A DNA stretch of 64,000 nt from Rhizobium vallis (GTDB lineage Bacteria > Pseudomonadota > Alphaproteobacteria > Rhizobiales > Rhizobiaceae), in the NCBI RefSeq assembly GCF_003985155.1, contig NZ_ML133686.1, forward strand, positions 156,001 through 220,000. The letters are read 5' to 3'. A program made the translations under genes and the position numbers. Below the pieces are notes generated by a model. It was not told where the DNA came from. It did no database searches and saw only the letters and a list, made by a program, of their open reading frames with translations. This document shows positions 44,676-53,849 of this stretch, piece by piece; position 1 is the stretch's first letter; each line of letters starts with the position of its first letter.

Positions 44676-45851
44676 ATGACCGCCACCTCCGATCCCATTA
44701 ATTTCCTCTGGTTCATCCCGACATCGGGCGACGGCACCTATCTCGGTTCGGCCGATCTCAACCGCGCGCCTGAGATCGGCTATCTCACGCAGATCGCCCA
44801 GGCCGTCGACCGGCTCGGCTATTCCGGTGTGCTGCTGCCGACAGGGGTTGCCTGCGAGGAATCCTTCGTGACGGCCGCCGCGCTCGCGGCCAAGACCGAG
44901 AAGCTGCAGTTCCTGGTGGCGATCCGCCCGGGTACGGCATCGCCCGCCTATTATGCGCGTCTCGCGACGACGCTCGACCGGATTTCCAACGGTCGTCTGC
45001 TGCTCAACATCGTCGTCGGCGGCAGCCCGGCGGAGCTTGCCGGCGACGGCATCCATCTCGAGCATGACGAGCGTTATGCCCATGCCGAGGAGTTCTTCAC
45101 TGTGTTCGAGGAACTGCTGGACAAGGGGACGGCGAGCTTCGACGGCAAATATATCAAGGTGACCAATGCGCGCCTCGGCTTTCCCTCGGTGCAGAACCCG
45201 CGCCCGCCGCTCTATTTCGGCGGTTCCTCGGATGCCGGCATCGATTTCTCGGTCGGTCGCGTCGACAAATATCTGACCTGGGGCGAACCGCCGGCGCAGG
45301 TGGCCGAGAAGGTTGCCAAGGTGCGTAAGGCCGCTGCCGAGCGTGGCCGCGAGGTGAGCTTCGGTATCCGCCTGCACTTCATCGTGCGTGAAACCGACGA
45401 GGAGGCGTGGGAAGCGGCCGAGCGCCTGATCCGCCATCTCGACGATGACACGATTCGCGAGGCGCAGGAGCGCTTCGTCCACGAATCCGACTCGGTCGGC
45501 CAGAAGCGCATGGCCGCCCTTCACGGTGGTCGCCGCGACAAGCTTGAGGTCTCACCGAACCTCTGGGCCGGCGTCGGTCTGGTGCGCGCCGGCGCGGGCA
45601 CCGCGCTTGTGGGCTCGCCGAAGACGGTGGCCGCGCGTCTTCGCGAATATCAGGAGATCGGCATCGATACGGTGATCGGCTCCGGCTATCCGCATCTCGA
45701 AGAAGCCTATCGTGTCGCCGAGCTGCTCTTCCCCGAGCTCGGCATCACCCGCGAGCAGCAGCGCCTGGCCTTCAACAACGAGTTCGGCCGCAAGCAGATC
45801 TTCGCGGGAGGCAGCCATGGCGGCAATCTGAAAGTCGTCTCCGGCTCCTGA
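44676..45851 (+). CDS. ssuD: FMNH2-dependent alkanesulfonate monooxygenase
   Basis: 391 residues, the usual length of SsuD. It oxidises alkanesulfonates to aldehyde and sulfite for sulfur nutrition. The luciferase-like barrel is clear: [17 protein letters not shown] at the start, [51 protein letters not shown] and the C-terminal [21 protein letters not shown]. It needs a flavin reductase (SsuE), which is not encoded nearby, nor are the SsuABC importer genes. Monocistronic here. Confidence 0.92.
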   Translation: MTATSDPINFLWFIPTSGDGTYLGSADLNRAPEIGYLTQIAQAVDRLGYSGVLLPTGVACEESFVTAAALAAKTEKLQFLVAIRPGTASPAYYARLATTLDRISNGRLLLNIVVGGSPAELAGDGIHLEHDERYAHAEEFFTVFEELLDKGTASFDGKYIKVTNARLGFPSVQNPRPPLYFGGSSDAGIDFSVGRVDKYLTWGEPPAQVAEKVAKVRKAAAERGREVSFGIRLHFIVRETDEEAWEAAERLIRHLDDDTIREAQERFVHESDSVGQKRMAALHGGRRDKLEVSPNLWAGVGLVRAGAGTALVGSPKTVAARLREYQEIGIDTVIGSGYPHLEEAYRVAELLFPELGITREQQRLAFNNEFGRKQIFAGGSHGGNLKVVSGS

Positions 45852-46283
45852 GTTCGAACAAAGACGCAGTGCCTGATATCGCCGGAAGCCGGGTACGGCT
45901 TTCGGCGTTCTGGTGTCGTGTGACCAGCTGGTGAGCCATTTCGCTGAGGATGCTCCCGGGCGGGGAGTACCTTCGCCCTATTCCACAATATTCGATTTTA
46001 GCTTCGCCGGAGATAAGCCGGCTATCATTTCGCGTTAATAGGCCCGGAAACTGCTCTGGCGGCATGCCATTTGGTGCCGGCTTTTGAGGGAGTGATTGTC
46101 GGCTTAGGCGGCTACTAGCACCAGCGCTGCCTAATATGAACGCATCGCGGCGACGGTAAGTGATCGGCAAAGAATGCTTAAACTCATCGCTGTCGAGCTA
46201 TTGATTTCTGTGTGGTTTTGGCTGCGCTGTCATCTGGTGTTGTGGTCGTCGTTGCATAATTCCCGGCTTTATCCAGTTTTGGC
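45852..46283. other. intergenic region between ssuD and the ArsR gene
   Basis: 432 bases; no gene could be supported on either strand and no structured element stood out. Confidence 0.5.
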
Positions 46284-46340
46284 TTGACCAACATATCGCT
46301 CCATAGCTATAGGTTTATCCATAGCTGACGAGGTATGGAT
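46284..46340 (+). promoter_or_regulatory. promoter and candidate operator of the ArsR-SRPBCC operon
   Basis: TTGACC (46284-46289) and TATAGG (46308-46313), 18 bases apart, fit a sigma-70 promoter. The -10 region overlaps the near-palindrome CCATAGCTATAGG (46301-46313). A second dyad, ATCCATA (46317-46323) / TATGGAT (46334-46340), brackets the ribosome site. This is a likely ArsR autoregulatory operator. Confidence 0.55.
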
Positions 46341-46345
46341 ATCGG

Positions 46346-46669
46346 ATGTCGACCGCTCAAGACATGCTTTTCAGAACGCTCGCCGATCCCACGCGGCGGG
46401 CTCTCTTCGAACGGCTGTGCCGGGAAGGGGAGAAGACGGTCGGGGCGCTAACGGAGCGAGCCGGGGTTTCGCAGCCTGTCGTTTCGAAGCATCTCGGGAT
46501 CCTGAAACAGGCCGGGCTGGTGCGTGACCGCCATGAAGGGCGTCAGACGCATTACAGCGCGCAGCTCGGTGCGCTTGCGCCGCTCGTCGATTGGACAAGT
46601 GAGATGGCGGGCTTCTGGCAAAGCCGTTTCGATGCTCTCGAAAATTTACTGAAAAGGATGGATCAATGA
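46346..46669 (+). CDS. ArsR-family (SdpR-like) regulator
   Basis: 107 residues. Winged helix-turn-helix (LADPTRRALFERLCREGEKTVGALTERAGVSQPVVSKHLGILKQAGLV). No metal-binding Cys pair, so it belongs to the non-metal ArsR group that partners SRPBCC proteins. The stop overlaps the next gene's ATG by four bases. A dyad operator sits directly upstream. Confidence 0.9.
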   Translation: MSTAQDMLFRTLADPTRRALFERLCREGEKTVGALTERAGVSQPVVSKHLGILKQAGLVRDRHEGRQTHYSAQLGALAPLVDWTSEMAGFWQSRFDALENLLKRMDQ

Positions 46670-47076
46670 GCGATATGTCGACCGAAACACGTTCCGTCAT
46701 CATCGAACGGGAGATGCCTTTTCCCGCGGAGAAGATCTGGCGGGCGCTTACCCAGCCGCACCTGATCCAGGAGTGGCTGATGCAGAGCGACTTCAAACCG
46801 GTCGTCGATCACAGCTTCAATTTCAACGCCGATTGGGGCTCGGTCGATTGCCGGGTTCTGGAGGTCGAGCCGAACAAGACGCTTGCTTACAGCTGGGACG
46901 CCTATGGTCTCGAAACCATCGTTACGTGGACGCTCACCCCGACGGGCAAGGGCACGCATCTGCGCATGGAGCAGGCGGGCTTCCTGGCGGATCAGCGGCA
47001 GGCTTATGGCGGCGCCAGGAGCGGCTGGCCGCAGTTCTTCGACAAGCTGGAACAGGTGCTGTCGCGGACGGAGTGA
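46666..47076 (+). CDS. SRPBCC (AHSA1-like) protein
   Basis: 136 residues with the AHSA1 helix-grip fold: VIIEREMPFPAEKIWRALTQPHLIQEWLMQSDF near the start, TWTLTPTGKGTHLRMEQAGF and a C-terminal helix. Co-translated with the ArsR regulator, a common pair in which the SRPBCC protein may bind the ligand. Function unknown. Confidence 0.88.
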   Translation: MSDMSTETRSVIIEREMPFPAEKIWRALTQPHLIQEWLMQSDFKPVVDHSFNFNADWGSVDCRVLEVEPNKTLAYSWDAYGLETIVTWTLTPTGKGTHLRMEQAGFLADQRQAYGGARSGWPQFFDKLEQVLSRTE

Positions 47077-47132
47077 GGGCGCCCGCGGGGGAGGCAGCCC
47101 ACCATCTGGGCTGACAATGAGGAGGAGGTCCC

Positions 47133-47348
47133 ATTGGGGAACACTGGTTTCGGCAGGTCCACGGTTGGCTGTCCGTAGCCTTTACCGTGGCCGTTGTAGT
47201 CAATATCATCGCCGTGGTGCAGGAGAAATCGGCCATCTGGGTGGGATTCCTGGCGCTGTTGCCGCTTTGCCTGCTTCTCATTACCGGTCCCTGTTTGTTT
47301 GTGCTGCCCTATGTAACGAAGCGGCGCGACGCGGAATGCGCCGGCTGA
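47133..47348 (+). CDS. small two-span membrane protein with apparent ATT start
   Basis: 71 residues: IGEHWFRQVHGWLSVAFTVA at the N-terminus, then a membrane span rich in Val/Ile, a short loop (QEKSAIW) and a second span (GFLALLPLCLLLITGPCLFVL) before a basic tail. A strong GGAGGAGGT site (47121-47129) lies 3 bases before ATT 47133; no ATG, GTG or TTG is in frame between the upstream stop and the first span. It sits in the 47077-47362 gap between the SRPBCC and DUF1801 genes, in the same direction. Either a rare ATT start or a mutated ATG. No function known. Confidence 0.6.
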   Translation: MGEHWFRQVHGWLSVAFTVAVVVNIIAVVQEKSAIWVGFLALLPLCLLLITGPCLFVLPYVTKRRDAECAG

Positions 47349-47362
47349 CAGGAGGAAACGCT

Positions 47363-47833
47363 ATGGCGGGCAGAACGTCGAAAGCGGCGGAGAGGGTCAC
47401 CGGGAAGGCAGCCTCCAAGCCGGTCGCCACGAAGCCAAACCTTCTTTCAGGCGGCAATCCGCAGATCCCCAAGGGCTATGGTGACGCGCCGGTGCAGGCC
47501 TATATCGCCGCCATGCCGGGCTGGAAAAGCGATATCGGACGCCGCCTCGACGCGCTGATCACCCGCACCGTGCCCGGCGTCTCCAAGGCGGTCAAATGGA
47601 ACTCGCCTTTCTATGGTATTGAGGGGCAGGGCTGGTTCCTCGGCATCCATTGCTTCACGAACTACGTCAAGGTGGCTTTCTTCAAGGGCGCGGCGCTCGA
47701 TCCTCTGCCGCCGGGCGCGTCCAAACAGAAAGAGGTGCGCTATCTCGACATCCGCGAGGACGACCCGTTCGACGAGGCGCAGATCGCCTCCTGGGTGGAA
47801 CAGGCGAGCCGGTTGCCCGGCGAACCCATGTGA
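47363..47833 (+). CDS. DUF1801-family protein
   Basis: 156 residues. The basic N-terminal tail (about 1-35) is followed by a DUF1801/YdhG-like domain with VPGVSKAVKWNSPFYGIEGQGWFLGIHCFTNYVKVAFFKGAAL. The family resembles the iron-binding frataxin-like fold in some annotations, but no function is proven. ATG 47363 follows AGGAGG. First of two DUF1801 genes in tandem. Confidence 0.85.
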   Translation: MAGRTSKAAERVTGKAASKPVATKPNLLSGGNPQIPKGYGDAPVQAYIAAMPGWKSDIGRRLDALITRTVPGVSKAVKWNSPFYGIEGQGWFLGIHCFTNYVKVAFFKGAALDPLPPGASKQKEVRYLDIREDDPFDEAQIASWVEQASRLPGEPM

Positions 47834-47862
47834 GAGTGTCGAGGCCGAGTGGCGGGAGAGAG

Positions 47863-48324
47863 ATGACGATGAAGAAAGCGACGGCAACCATGAAGAAGAA
47901 CGAAACCGGCGAAGAAAACTGGGAAGCCTCACCTTCTCGGCTGATCGATGCGAGGATCGAAGAACTTAGCGATTGGCGCGGCGACATGCTCGCGCGTGTC
48001 CGAGCGCTCATCAAGCAGGCCGAACCCGATGTCGTCGAGGAATGGAAGTGGCGAGGGGTTCCGGTGTGGGAGCGCGCCGGCATCATCTGCACCGGCGAAA
48101 CCTACAAGAGCGCGGTAAAGCTGACCTTTGCCAAGGGTGCATCGCTTGAGGATCCCGCAGGCCTTTTCAACTCCAGCCTCGAAGGCAACACCCGGCGGGC
48201 CATTGATTTCCATGAGGGCGACAAGATCGACGAAGAGGCGCTGAAGGCGCTCATTCGCGCTGCCGCCGCGCTGAACACGTCCCCGCGGAGCGCTGGCTCT
48301 CGGAAGAAATCAGGCAGGACTTGA
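47863..48324 (+). CDS. second DUF1801-family protein
   Basis: 153 residues. Core LIDARIEELSDWRGDMLARVRALIKQAEPDVVEEWKWRGVPVWERAGIICTGETYKSAVKLTFAKGASL matches the DUF1801 domain of the preceding gene but is clearly diverged. The N- and C-terminal tails are basic. It converges with the SRPBCC gene at 48340, with stops 15 bases apart. Confidence 0.85.
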   Translation: MTMKKATATMKKNETGEENWEASPSRLIDARIEELSDWRGDMLARVRALIKQAEPDVVEEWKWRGVPVWERAGIICTGETYKSAVKLTFAKGASLEDPAGLFNSSLEGNTRRAIDFHEGDKIDEEALKALIRAAAALNTSPRSAGSRKKSGRT

Positions 48325-48339
48325 GGTGATCCAGATCGC

Positions 48340-48816
48340 CTAATGGATCGGGCTCGCCTCGCGTTCGAGAAAGAGTTCGAGATTATCCAGGCCGATCCGG
48401 GTGCCTTGAAGGCGGGCGCCGTTGTCGGCATAGCCGTCGAGGAAAACCACCTGCTCGGTGAAGAACATCCTGGTGCCGCCGGGGGCGGCCTTGAAGGTGA
48501 CGGTGGCGAGCGAGGCGGAAATACGGGTTTGCCCGAGTTTCATCTCATAGGCATAGACGATGCGGGTATCGGGCACGATATCGATGTAATGGGCGTCATA
48601 GGCGTGCAGAAGCCCATCAGTGTCGGCGACATAGTTTCTCTCCGCACCGCCGGGGCGGAAATCGAGCGCATATTCCAGCGGCGCCCAGTCGCCATGGCAG
48701 GCGAACCATTGGCGCTTGGATTCCGGCGTCGACCAGGCGCGGAAAACCCGGGCGACCGGCGCCTTCAGGCGGCGCTCGATGACGAAGGTCGTATGTTCGG
48801 CGGATCGCGTGGTCAT
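48340..48816 (-). CDS. SRPBCC (AHSA1-like) protein
   Basis: 158 residues: FVIERRLKAPVARVFRAWSTPESKRQWFACHGDWAPLEYALDFRPGGAERNYV begins a typical AHSA1 domain. Co-translated with the upstream ArsR gene through a four-base overlap (48813-48816). Second module of this kind within 2.5 kb, but on the other strand and diverged in sequence. Confidence 0.88.
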   Translation of the reverse strand: MTTRSAEHTTFVIERRLKAPVARVFRAWSTPESKRQWFACHGDWAPLEYALDFRPGGAERNYVADTDGLLHAYDAHYIDIVPDTRIVYAYEMKLGQTRISASLATVTFKAAPGGTRMFFTEQVVFLDGYADNGARLQGTRIGLDNLELFLEREASPIH

Positions 48817-49151
48817 TCTTGGGTTTCCATTTCATCGGCAAGAAGTTGGTCCAGCCTGTCGAAGGCGGTGGTCCAGCGGGTTTTTCGCTGCTCCACCCAG
48901 CGTTCGACGGCAGCAAGCGCGTCCTGCTGCAAGCGGTAGGTTCGCACCCGGCCGGACTTTTCCGAGAGTACGAGGCCGCTCTCCTCCAGCACCTGCAGAT
49001 GTTTCATCACCGTCGGCAGGGCGACCGCGAGCGGCGCGGCAAGCTCGGTGACGGAGGCCGGGCCGCGGCCGAGCCGGTCGATCATGCCGCGGCGGCTGCG
49101 GTCGGCAAGCGCGTGAAACATGCGATCGAGATCCGCCTGACTTTCAATCAT
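48813..49151 (-). CDS. ArsR-family regulator
   Basis: 112 residues. Winged helix-turn-helix LADRSRRGMIDRLGRGPASVTELAAPLAVALPTVMKHLQVLEESGLV, without metal-site Cys. It overlaps the downstream SRPBCC gene and the upstream GST gene (49148) by four bases each, so the three form one translation-coupled operon. Confidence 0.9.
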   Translation of the reverse strand: MIESQADLDRMFHALADRSRRGMIDRLGRGPASVTELAAPLAVALPTVMKHLQVLEESGLVLSEKSGRVRTYRLQQDALAAVERWVEQRKTRWTTAFDRLDQLLADEMETQE

Positions 49152-49834
49152 ACCGCTGCGTCCCGGAAGCGGGCTGGGAGCTTTTCATGATAGGGATAGA
49201 ACTTAAAATAGGGACGAGCCTCTTCCAGCGCCCTTGCGAAGGATGGGCGCGCCAACAGCCTGCTATAATAGGCGCGAAGCTTCGGCTGATCCTGACAAAA
49301 CGGAACAAGCGTTTCGGCATAGAAGAGGGCGGGGGCCGCGGCGCAATCAGCCATGGTGAAGGCCTCGCCCGTTATCCATGGGCTTTCGCCCAGCTGTTTT
49401 TCGATCATGGCATAGGCGGTTGCGAGCGTCGTTCTCGAGGCCGTCATCTCGATTTCGTCCGCCGTGCCCTCAGGGCGCAGACGGTTGCTGACGAGCGTCT
49501 GCATCGGCACCTGGACATAATGATCGAAGAAGCGGTCCCAGAGGCGGACCTGCAGCGCCCGGTCGATTTCCAGCGGCAGCAGGCGCACAGGGCCGGGATA
49601 ATAGTGATCGAGATATTCGATGATGATCGACGTTTCGGGAATGGTGCTGTCGCGCGCCTCGTCCCTCAGCAGCGGCATCTTGCCGACTGGCCAGAAGCGG
49701 AAGAGATCGGCGCGCGACGTCTCGTCGGAAAGATCGACGATACGATTTTCGAAGGGGGTCGCGTTTTCATAAAGCGCGATCAGCACCTTGTGGCAGAAGG
49801 AGGCAAGCGGATGCCCATAGAACACGAGCGACAT
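49148..49834 (-). CDS. glutathione S-transferase
   Basis: 228 residues. N-terminal thioredoxin-like domain (LVFYGHPLASFCHKVLIALYENATPFENRIVDL, with GKMPLL and ETSIIIEYLDHYYPG glutathione-binding segments) and an all-helical C-terminal domain (ITGEAFTMADCAAAPALFYAE). It conjugates glutathione or acts on xenobiotics. It is the first gene of the GST-ArsR-SRPBCC operon, which suggests regulation by a toxic or stress ligand. Confidence 0.9.
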   Translation of the reverse strand: MSLVFYGHPLASFCHKVLIALYENATPFENRIVDLSDETSRADLFRFWPVGKMPLLRDEARDSTIPETSIIIEYLDHYYPGPVRLLPLEIDRALQVRLWDRFFDHYVQVPMQTLVSNRLRPEGTADEIEMTASRTTLATAYAMIEKQLGESPWITGEAFTMADCAAAPALFYAETLVPFCQDQPKLRAYYSRLLARPSFARALEEARPYFKFYPYHEKLPARFRDAAV

Positions 49835-49937
49835 CAGGCGACCTTTCTATCGTTGCGATAAACTTCACCGATCGACTAAGTATCAGGTCGAGTGACATCG
49901 CGCAATAAATACTTCGCCAAATGTGTAACTATCGCCG

Positions 49938-50756
49938 TCAGCCGATATAGCGGGCGATCACCAGATGGCCGGGCGTCGGCTGGCCCTCTTCCATGCGCAC
50001 GTTGATATCCGATATCTCGACGAGTTCGAAACCGGTCGCCGTCAGGCGCTCCCTCACATAGGCGTCGGCATGGGCGAAACGCTGGTGCGGACCGACCATA
50101 TAGGCGCGGCCGGCGAAGCTTTCCGTAGGCAGGGTTTCCGAGGAGAAGATGAACAGGCCGCCGGGCGTCAGATTCTCGGCTGCGCCGAAGAACAGCGGTT
50201 CAAGCGCGCCGAGATAGGGCAGCACGTCGGTGGCGGTGATGATGTCGAAAGCTTCCTCGTCGTTGTCTTCAAGGAAATCCTCGACTTCCGCGACGAAGAG
50301 CGTCTCGTAGAGGTCCTTTTCATGGGCGATCTCGACCATCTTCTCCGATAGGTCGATGCCGGTCATATCAGCGCAGAGGTCGCGTAGCGCGCCGCCGGTG
50401 AGACCGGTGCCGCAGCCGAGATCGAGCAGGCGCTTGAACGGCCCGAGTTTCAACGCCTGCAGATGTTGGCGCACCAGCATCGGCACGTGATAGCCGAGCT
50501 GCTCGACGAGTACGTCCTCGAAGACCTCGGCATGCTGGTCGAACAGGGTCTCGACATAGGCGTCGGGCGCCTTGGCCGGAGTTTCGCCGCGGCCCATCGC
50601 GGCGATGCGCACGGCGGCGCCGCCGTGATCGTCAGGATCGATCGCCAGGACTTCCTCATAGGCTGCCACCGCCGCGTCGACATCGCCTGATTTCTCCAGC
50701 GCCAGCGCGCGGTTGTAGGCTTCGCCAAGGGCTTCTTCGTCGATCTTCTTTGCCAT
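49938..50756 (-). CDS. methyltransferase with N-terminal TPR-like repeat
   Basis: 272 residues. The N-terminal about 60 residues form a TPR-like pair (YNRALALEKSGDVDAAVAAYEEVLAIDPDD). The class I methyltransferase follows with the SAM loop LLDLGCGTGLTGGALRD and the acidic end MTGIDLSEKMVEIA. The arrangement matches a known group of alpha-proteobacterial TPR-methyltransferases of unknown substrate. ATG 50756 begins MAKKIDEEALGEAY. Confidence 0.85.
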   Translation of the reverse strand: MAKKIDEEALGEAYNRALALEKSGDVDAAVAAYEEVLAIDPDDHGGAAVRIAAMGRGETPAKAPDAYVETLFDQHAEVFEDVLVEQLGYHVPMLVRQHLQALKLGPFKRLLDLGCGTGLTGGALRDLCADMTGIDLSEKMVEIAHEKDLYETLFVAEVEDFLEDNDEEAFDIITATDVLPYLGALEPLFFGAAENLTPGGLFIFSSETLPTESFAGRAYMVGPHQRFAHADAYVRERLTATGFELVEISDINVRMEEGQPTPGHLVIARYIG

Positions 50757-50869
50757 CGCCGTCCATCGTCCTTCTGTTTCAGGCATGGCTCTAAGGCGGC
50801 TTTCGATGTTTTGCAATGGCGTGGCGACTGGCGCAGAATGGCCGAAAAGAAGACGAAGGAGGAACAGTT

Positions 50870-51595
50870 ATGGATATGGAGCAGGACAAGGTGCCTTCGG
50901 CAAGGGAAGATGAGGGCGCGCGAGTCTTGCTGCTGCCCAGCACGCCGGGCGAGGTCACCAATACGCTCATTCACTATTACCGCGGCGAACTGGGGCGGAT
51001 GACGAGCTGGCGCGACCGCATCGACCGGACGTCCAACTGGGCGATCACCGTGGTTGCGGCGCTGCTTTCAGTGTCGCTGTCGACGCCGACCTCGCATCAC
51101 GGCGTGCTCTTGTTCGGGATAATGCTGGTGACGCTGCTTCTGATGATCGAGGCGCGGCGCTACCGCTTCTTCGATATCTACCGCGCCCGCATCCGGCAGA
51201 TCGAGCGCTGCTATTTTGCTCAGATCCTGGCGCCCGACGCCAAGACCGGCAGCGAATGGGCAGCGGTGGTCGCCAATAGCCTGCGTCATCCACGCTTCCT
51301 GCTCAGCTATTCGGAAGCAATGCACCGGCGTCTCAGGCGCAATTATGGCTGGATGTATTTCATCCTGTTTCTGGCCTGGTGCCTGAAGATTTCGACGCCG
51401 AAACTGCAGACGGAGGGCGTGCAGACGCTGCAGGCGCACTCGTGGAGCTATGTCATCGACAATGCCGTGCTCGGGCCGCTTCCCGGCGTTGCGGTCATCG
51501 CAATCGTCGTCACCTTCTACCTCGGCATCCTTTGTTTCGCCCTGCGACCGGATCGTGACGAAGGCGAATTCGGACATGGCGAGGCGCATGTCTGA
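50870..51595 (+). CDS. DUF2270 membrane protein
   Basis: 241 residues with about four membrane segments (NWAITVVAALLSVSLS, HHGVLLFGIMLVTLLLMIEA, GWMYFILFLAWCLKI, GVAVIAIVVTFYLGILCFAL). The central MIEARRYRFFDIYRARIRQIERCYFAQIL is the family hallmark. ATG 50870 follows AAGGAGGA. Function unknown. It ends near the convergent Usg gene. Confidence 0.82.
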   Translation: MDMEQDKVPSAREDEGARVLLLPSTPGEVTNTLIHYYRGELGRMTSWRDRIDRTSNWAITVVAALLSVSLSTPTSHHGVLLFGIMLVTLLLMIEARRYRFFDIYRARIRQIERCYFAQILAPDAKTGSEWAAVVANSLRHPRFLLSYSEAMHRRLRRNYGWMYFILFLAWCLKISTPKLQTEGVQTLQAHSWSYVIDNAVLGPLPGVAVIAIVVTFYLGILCFALRPDRDEGEFGHGEAHV

Positions 51596-51617
51596 TACGG
51601 CCGAAGCCAGCCCGCCG

Positions 51618-51884
51618 TCAGTGCAGGATGAATTCGCCCTTCAGCGCGCGCCACTCGGTTGCCGAGATCAGCTTGCGGTGGACGTAGCGCACCGAATGCA
51701 GCGGCCCGTCGAGCTTTTCCTGCCAGAACTTCAGGAAACCATGCATCTCGGGAAAATCCGGGGCGAGGTCGTAATCCTGCCAGACGTAGGTCTGCAGGAT
51801 CGCCGGGTGGTCAGGCAGGTGGTAGAGGATCTGGGCGGTCGTCAAACCATAGCCCTGCAATTGCTTTTCCATGTCCTTATGCAT
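51618..51884 (-). CDS. usg: Usg-family protein
   Basis: 88 residues: LQGYGLTTAQILYHLPDHPAILQTYVWQDYDLAPDFPEMHGFLKFWQEKLDG, the hallmark of the Usg family. In some alpha-proteobacteria it lies by tryptophan genes, but none is here. No catalytic residues apparent. Confidence 0.88.
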   Translation of the reverse strand: MHKDMEKQLQGYGLTTAQILYHLPDHPAILQTYVWQDYDLAPDFPEMHGFLKFWQEKLDGPLHSVRYVHRKLISATEWRALKGEFILH

Positions 51885-52102
51885 CGTATTCAGCTTCTTC
51901 TCGTTCCCACTCGCGCTTTTATTAGCGCTGCATGAAATGAAAACATGCGAGTGATTAATGGAAGCTTAACAGATGCTGTGTGGTGGAGATATTCTTTTTG
52001 TTTTCAATGGCTTGGCAGCATCCTGAGGCGAGTGCTGCCAGCCGGCTTTTGCGAGCCTATGCCGTTATCCGGAAACCGCGACACGCTTTTTGGCGTCACG
52101 CA

Positions 52103-52933
52103 TCAGCGTTTCAGATGCCTGGTCAGGCGCCGCTCGATCCAGGCCCAGAGATGGCGCAGAGCCTCGACGATCGAGAGGTAGAAGATCGCCGCCCAGAGAT
52201 AGGTCTGGTAGTCGAAGGTGCGGGAGAAGGCGTAGCGGGTCTCGCCCATCAGATCGAGCACGGTGATGATGGCGACGACGGCCGAGCCCTTGATCAGCAG
52301 GATGATCTCATTGCCGTAGGGGCGAAGCGCCACGATGAGAGCCTGCGGCAGGATGATCTTGCGGAAGGCGATATTCTGATGGATGCCGAGTGCCGCGGCC
52401 GCCTCGCGCTGACCATGCGGCACGCTTTCGATCGCGCCGCGCAGGATTTCCGCTTGATAGGCCGCGGTATTGATGGTCATGGCGAAGATGCCGCAATACC
52501 AAGCATCACGGAAAAACCACCAGATACCGACGGACTCCAGCTGCGGCCGGAACACGCCGAGGCCGTAATAGACCAGGAAGAGCTGGGCAAGCAGCGGCGT
52601 GCCGCGGAAGAAATAGATGTAGCAATAGGCCAGCGCGTTCAGCACCTTGCTTTTCGACAGACGCGCCATGGCAAGCGGCAGCGACAGGACGGCGCCGCAG
52701 ACAACCGAAATGGCGACGAGGCCGAGCGTCACCCCGAGGCCGTGAAGGTAGCGCGGCCCGTATCGGGTGAACTTGTCGGGATCCCAGCCATTGATGACGG
52801 TGAAGACCAGCAGCGCGGCGAACAATGCCCAAAACGCGACAAGGATATAGCCGGCGAGGCGTGTCCGCGTCATCCGCCTGGCCGCTTCGCGGGGAGCTGG
52901 CTGCGGCGGGATCAATGTTTCAGCGTAGCTCAT
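52103..52933 (-). CDS. amino-acid ABC transporter permease (HisM-type)
   Basis: 276 residues with five or six spans. The polar-amino-acid permease signature is IYFFRGTPLLAQLFLVYYGLG with the EAA loop GQREAAAALGIHQNIAFRKIILPQAL. ATG 52933 overlaps the stop of the preceding permease by four bases. With the second permease and the binding protein it forms an importer, but no ATPase gene lies between or around them. Confidence 0.9.
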   Translation of the reverse strand: MSYAETLIPPQPAPREAARRMTRTRLAGYILVAFWALFAALLVFTVINGWDPDKFTRYGPRYLHGLGVTLGLVAISVVCGAVLSLPLAMARLSKSKVLNALAYCYIYFFRGTPLLAQLFLVYYGLGVFRPQLESVGIWWFFRDAWYCGIFAMTINTAAYQAEILRGAIESVPHGQREAAAALGIHQNIAFRKIILPQALIVALRPYGNEIILLIKGSAVVAIITVLDLMGETRYAFSRTFDYQTYLWAAIFYLSIVEALRHLWAWIERRLTRHLKR

Positions 52934-53736
52934 CGGCGGACCTCCGAACGCTTGGCCCATCTGTCGACATAGACGAGCAGGAAGGAGGAGAGGATGGCAA
53001 GCACCAGATAGAGACAGCAGGCGATGCCATAGAAGAAGAAGGGTTCCTTGGTCACACGCACGGCCACATTCGTCTGGCGCAGGATATCGGCAAGGCTGAT
53101 GATCGACACATAGGAGGTGTCCTTCAGGAGCACCATCCAGAGGTTCGTCAGGCCGGGCAGCGCGATGCGCACCAACTGCGGGAGAACGACGAGGCGCAGC
53201 GTGCGGCCGCGATGGAGACCCAGCGCGTCTCCCGCCTCATATTGGCCCTTGGGAATGGCGCGGAAGGCCGAGAGCAGCACTTCCGAGCAATAGGCGGAAA
53301 AGACGACCGACAGCGCGATGACGCCGGCGAAGAAGGCGTTGATTTCGACCGGCGGACCGCTATAGCCGGCGAGATCCAGCAGATACTGGATGAGGATCTG
53401 CATGCCGTAATAGATGATGAAGAGCGTCAGAAGCTCCGGCAGCCCACGGAAGATCGTGGTGTAGATGCCGGCAGCCAGCCGCACCGATTTTTCTTCCGAC
53501 TGCTGGCCGAGCGCCACCAGAAAACCGATGACGAGGCCGATCGGCAGGGTGACGATCGCGACCGATACGGTGACCTGAAGGCCGAGCGCAATTTCGTCGC
53601 CAAAGCCGGTGTCGCCACAGGCAAGAATCGTCGACTGACCCAACCAGGTGAAAATACCGACAGGTCCGCAAAGCGGATCAAAGATGTGCACAAGCAAGCT
53701 CCAGAAGGAGCCGAGCGCGGAAAACAATCCGCCCAT
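52930..53736 (-). CDS. amino-acid ABC transporter permease (HisQ-type)
   Basis: 268 residues; signature TIFRGLPELLTLFIIYYG and EAA loop GQYEAGDALGLHRGRTLRLVVLPQLVRIALPGL. Resembles OccQ/HisQ of opine and basic-amino-acid uptake. It is followed directly by the partner permease and lies downstream of the binding protein (start 54623). Confidence 0.9.
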   Translation of the reverse strand: MGGLFSALGSFWSLLVHIFDPLCGPVGIFTWLGQSTILACGDTGFGDEIALGLQVTVSVAIVTLPIGLVIGFLVALGQQSEEKSVRLAAGIYTTIFRGLPELLTLFIIYYGMQILIQYLLDLAGYSGPPVEINAFFAGVIALSVVFSAYCSEVLLSAFRAIPKGQYEAGDALGLHRGRTLRLVVLPQLVRIALPGLTNLWMVLLKDTSYVSIISLADILRQTNVAVRVTKEPFFFYGIACCLYLVLAILSSFLLVYVDRWAKRSEVRR

Positions 53737-53849
53737 GCGAGAATTCCCCTCACGGCTTTTGCCGTTTTGATCTTGCCACCTTTGTCAAACAAAAATGGCG
53801 GAAGAGCAAGCCTCCCGCCAATAGCTTCATCGGCCAGATACCGATTTTC

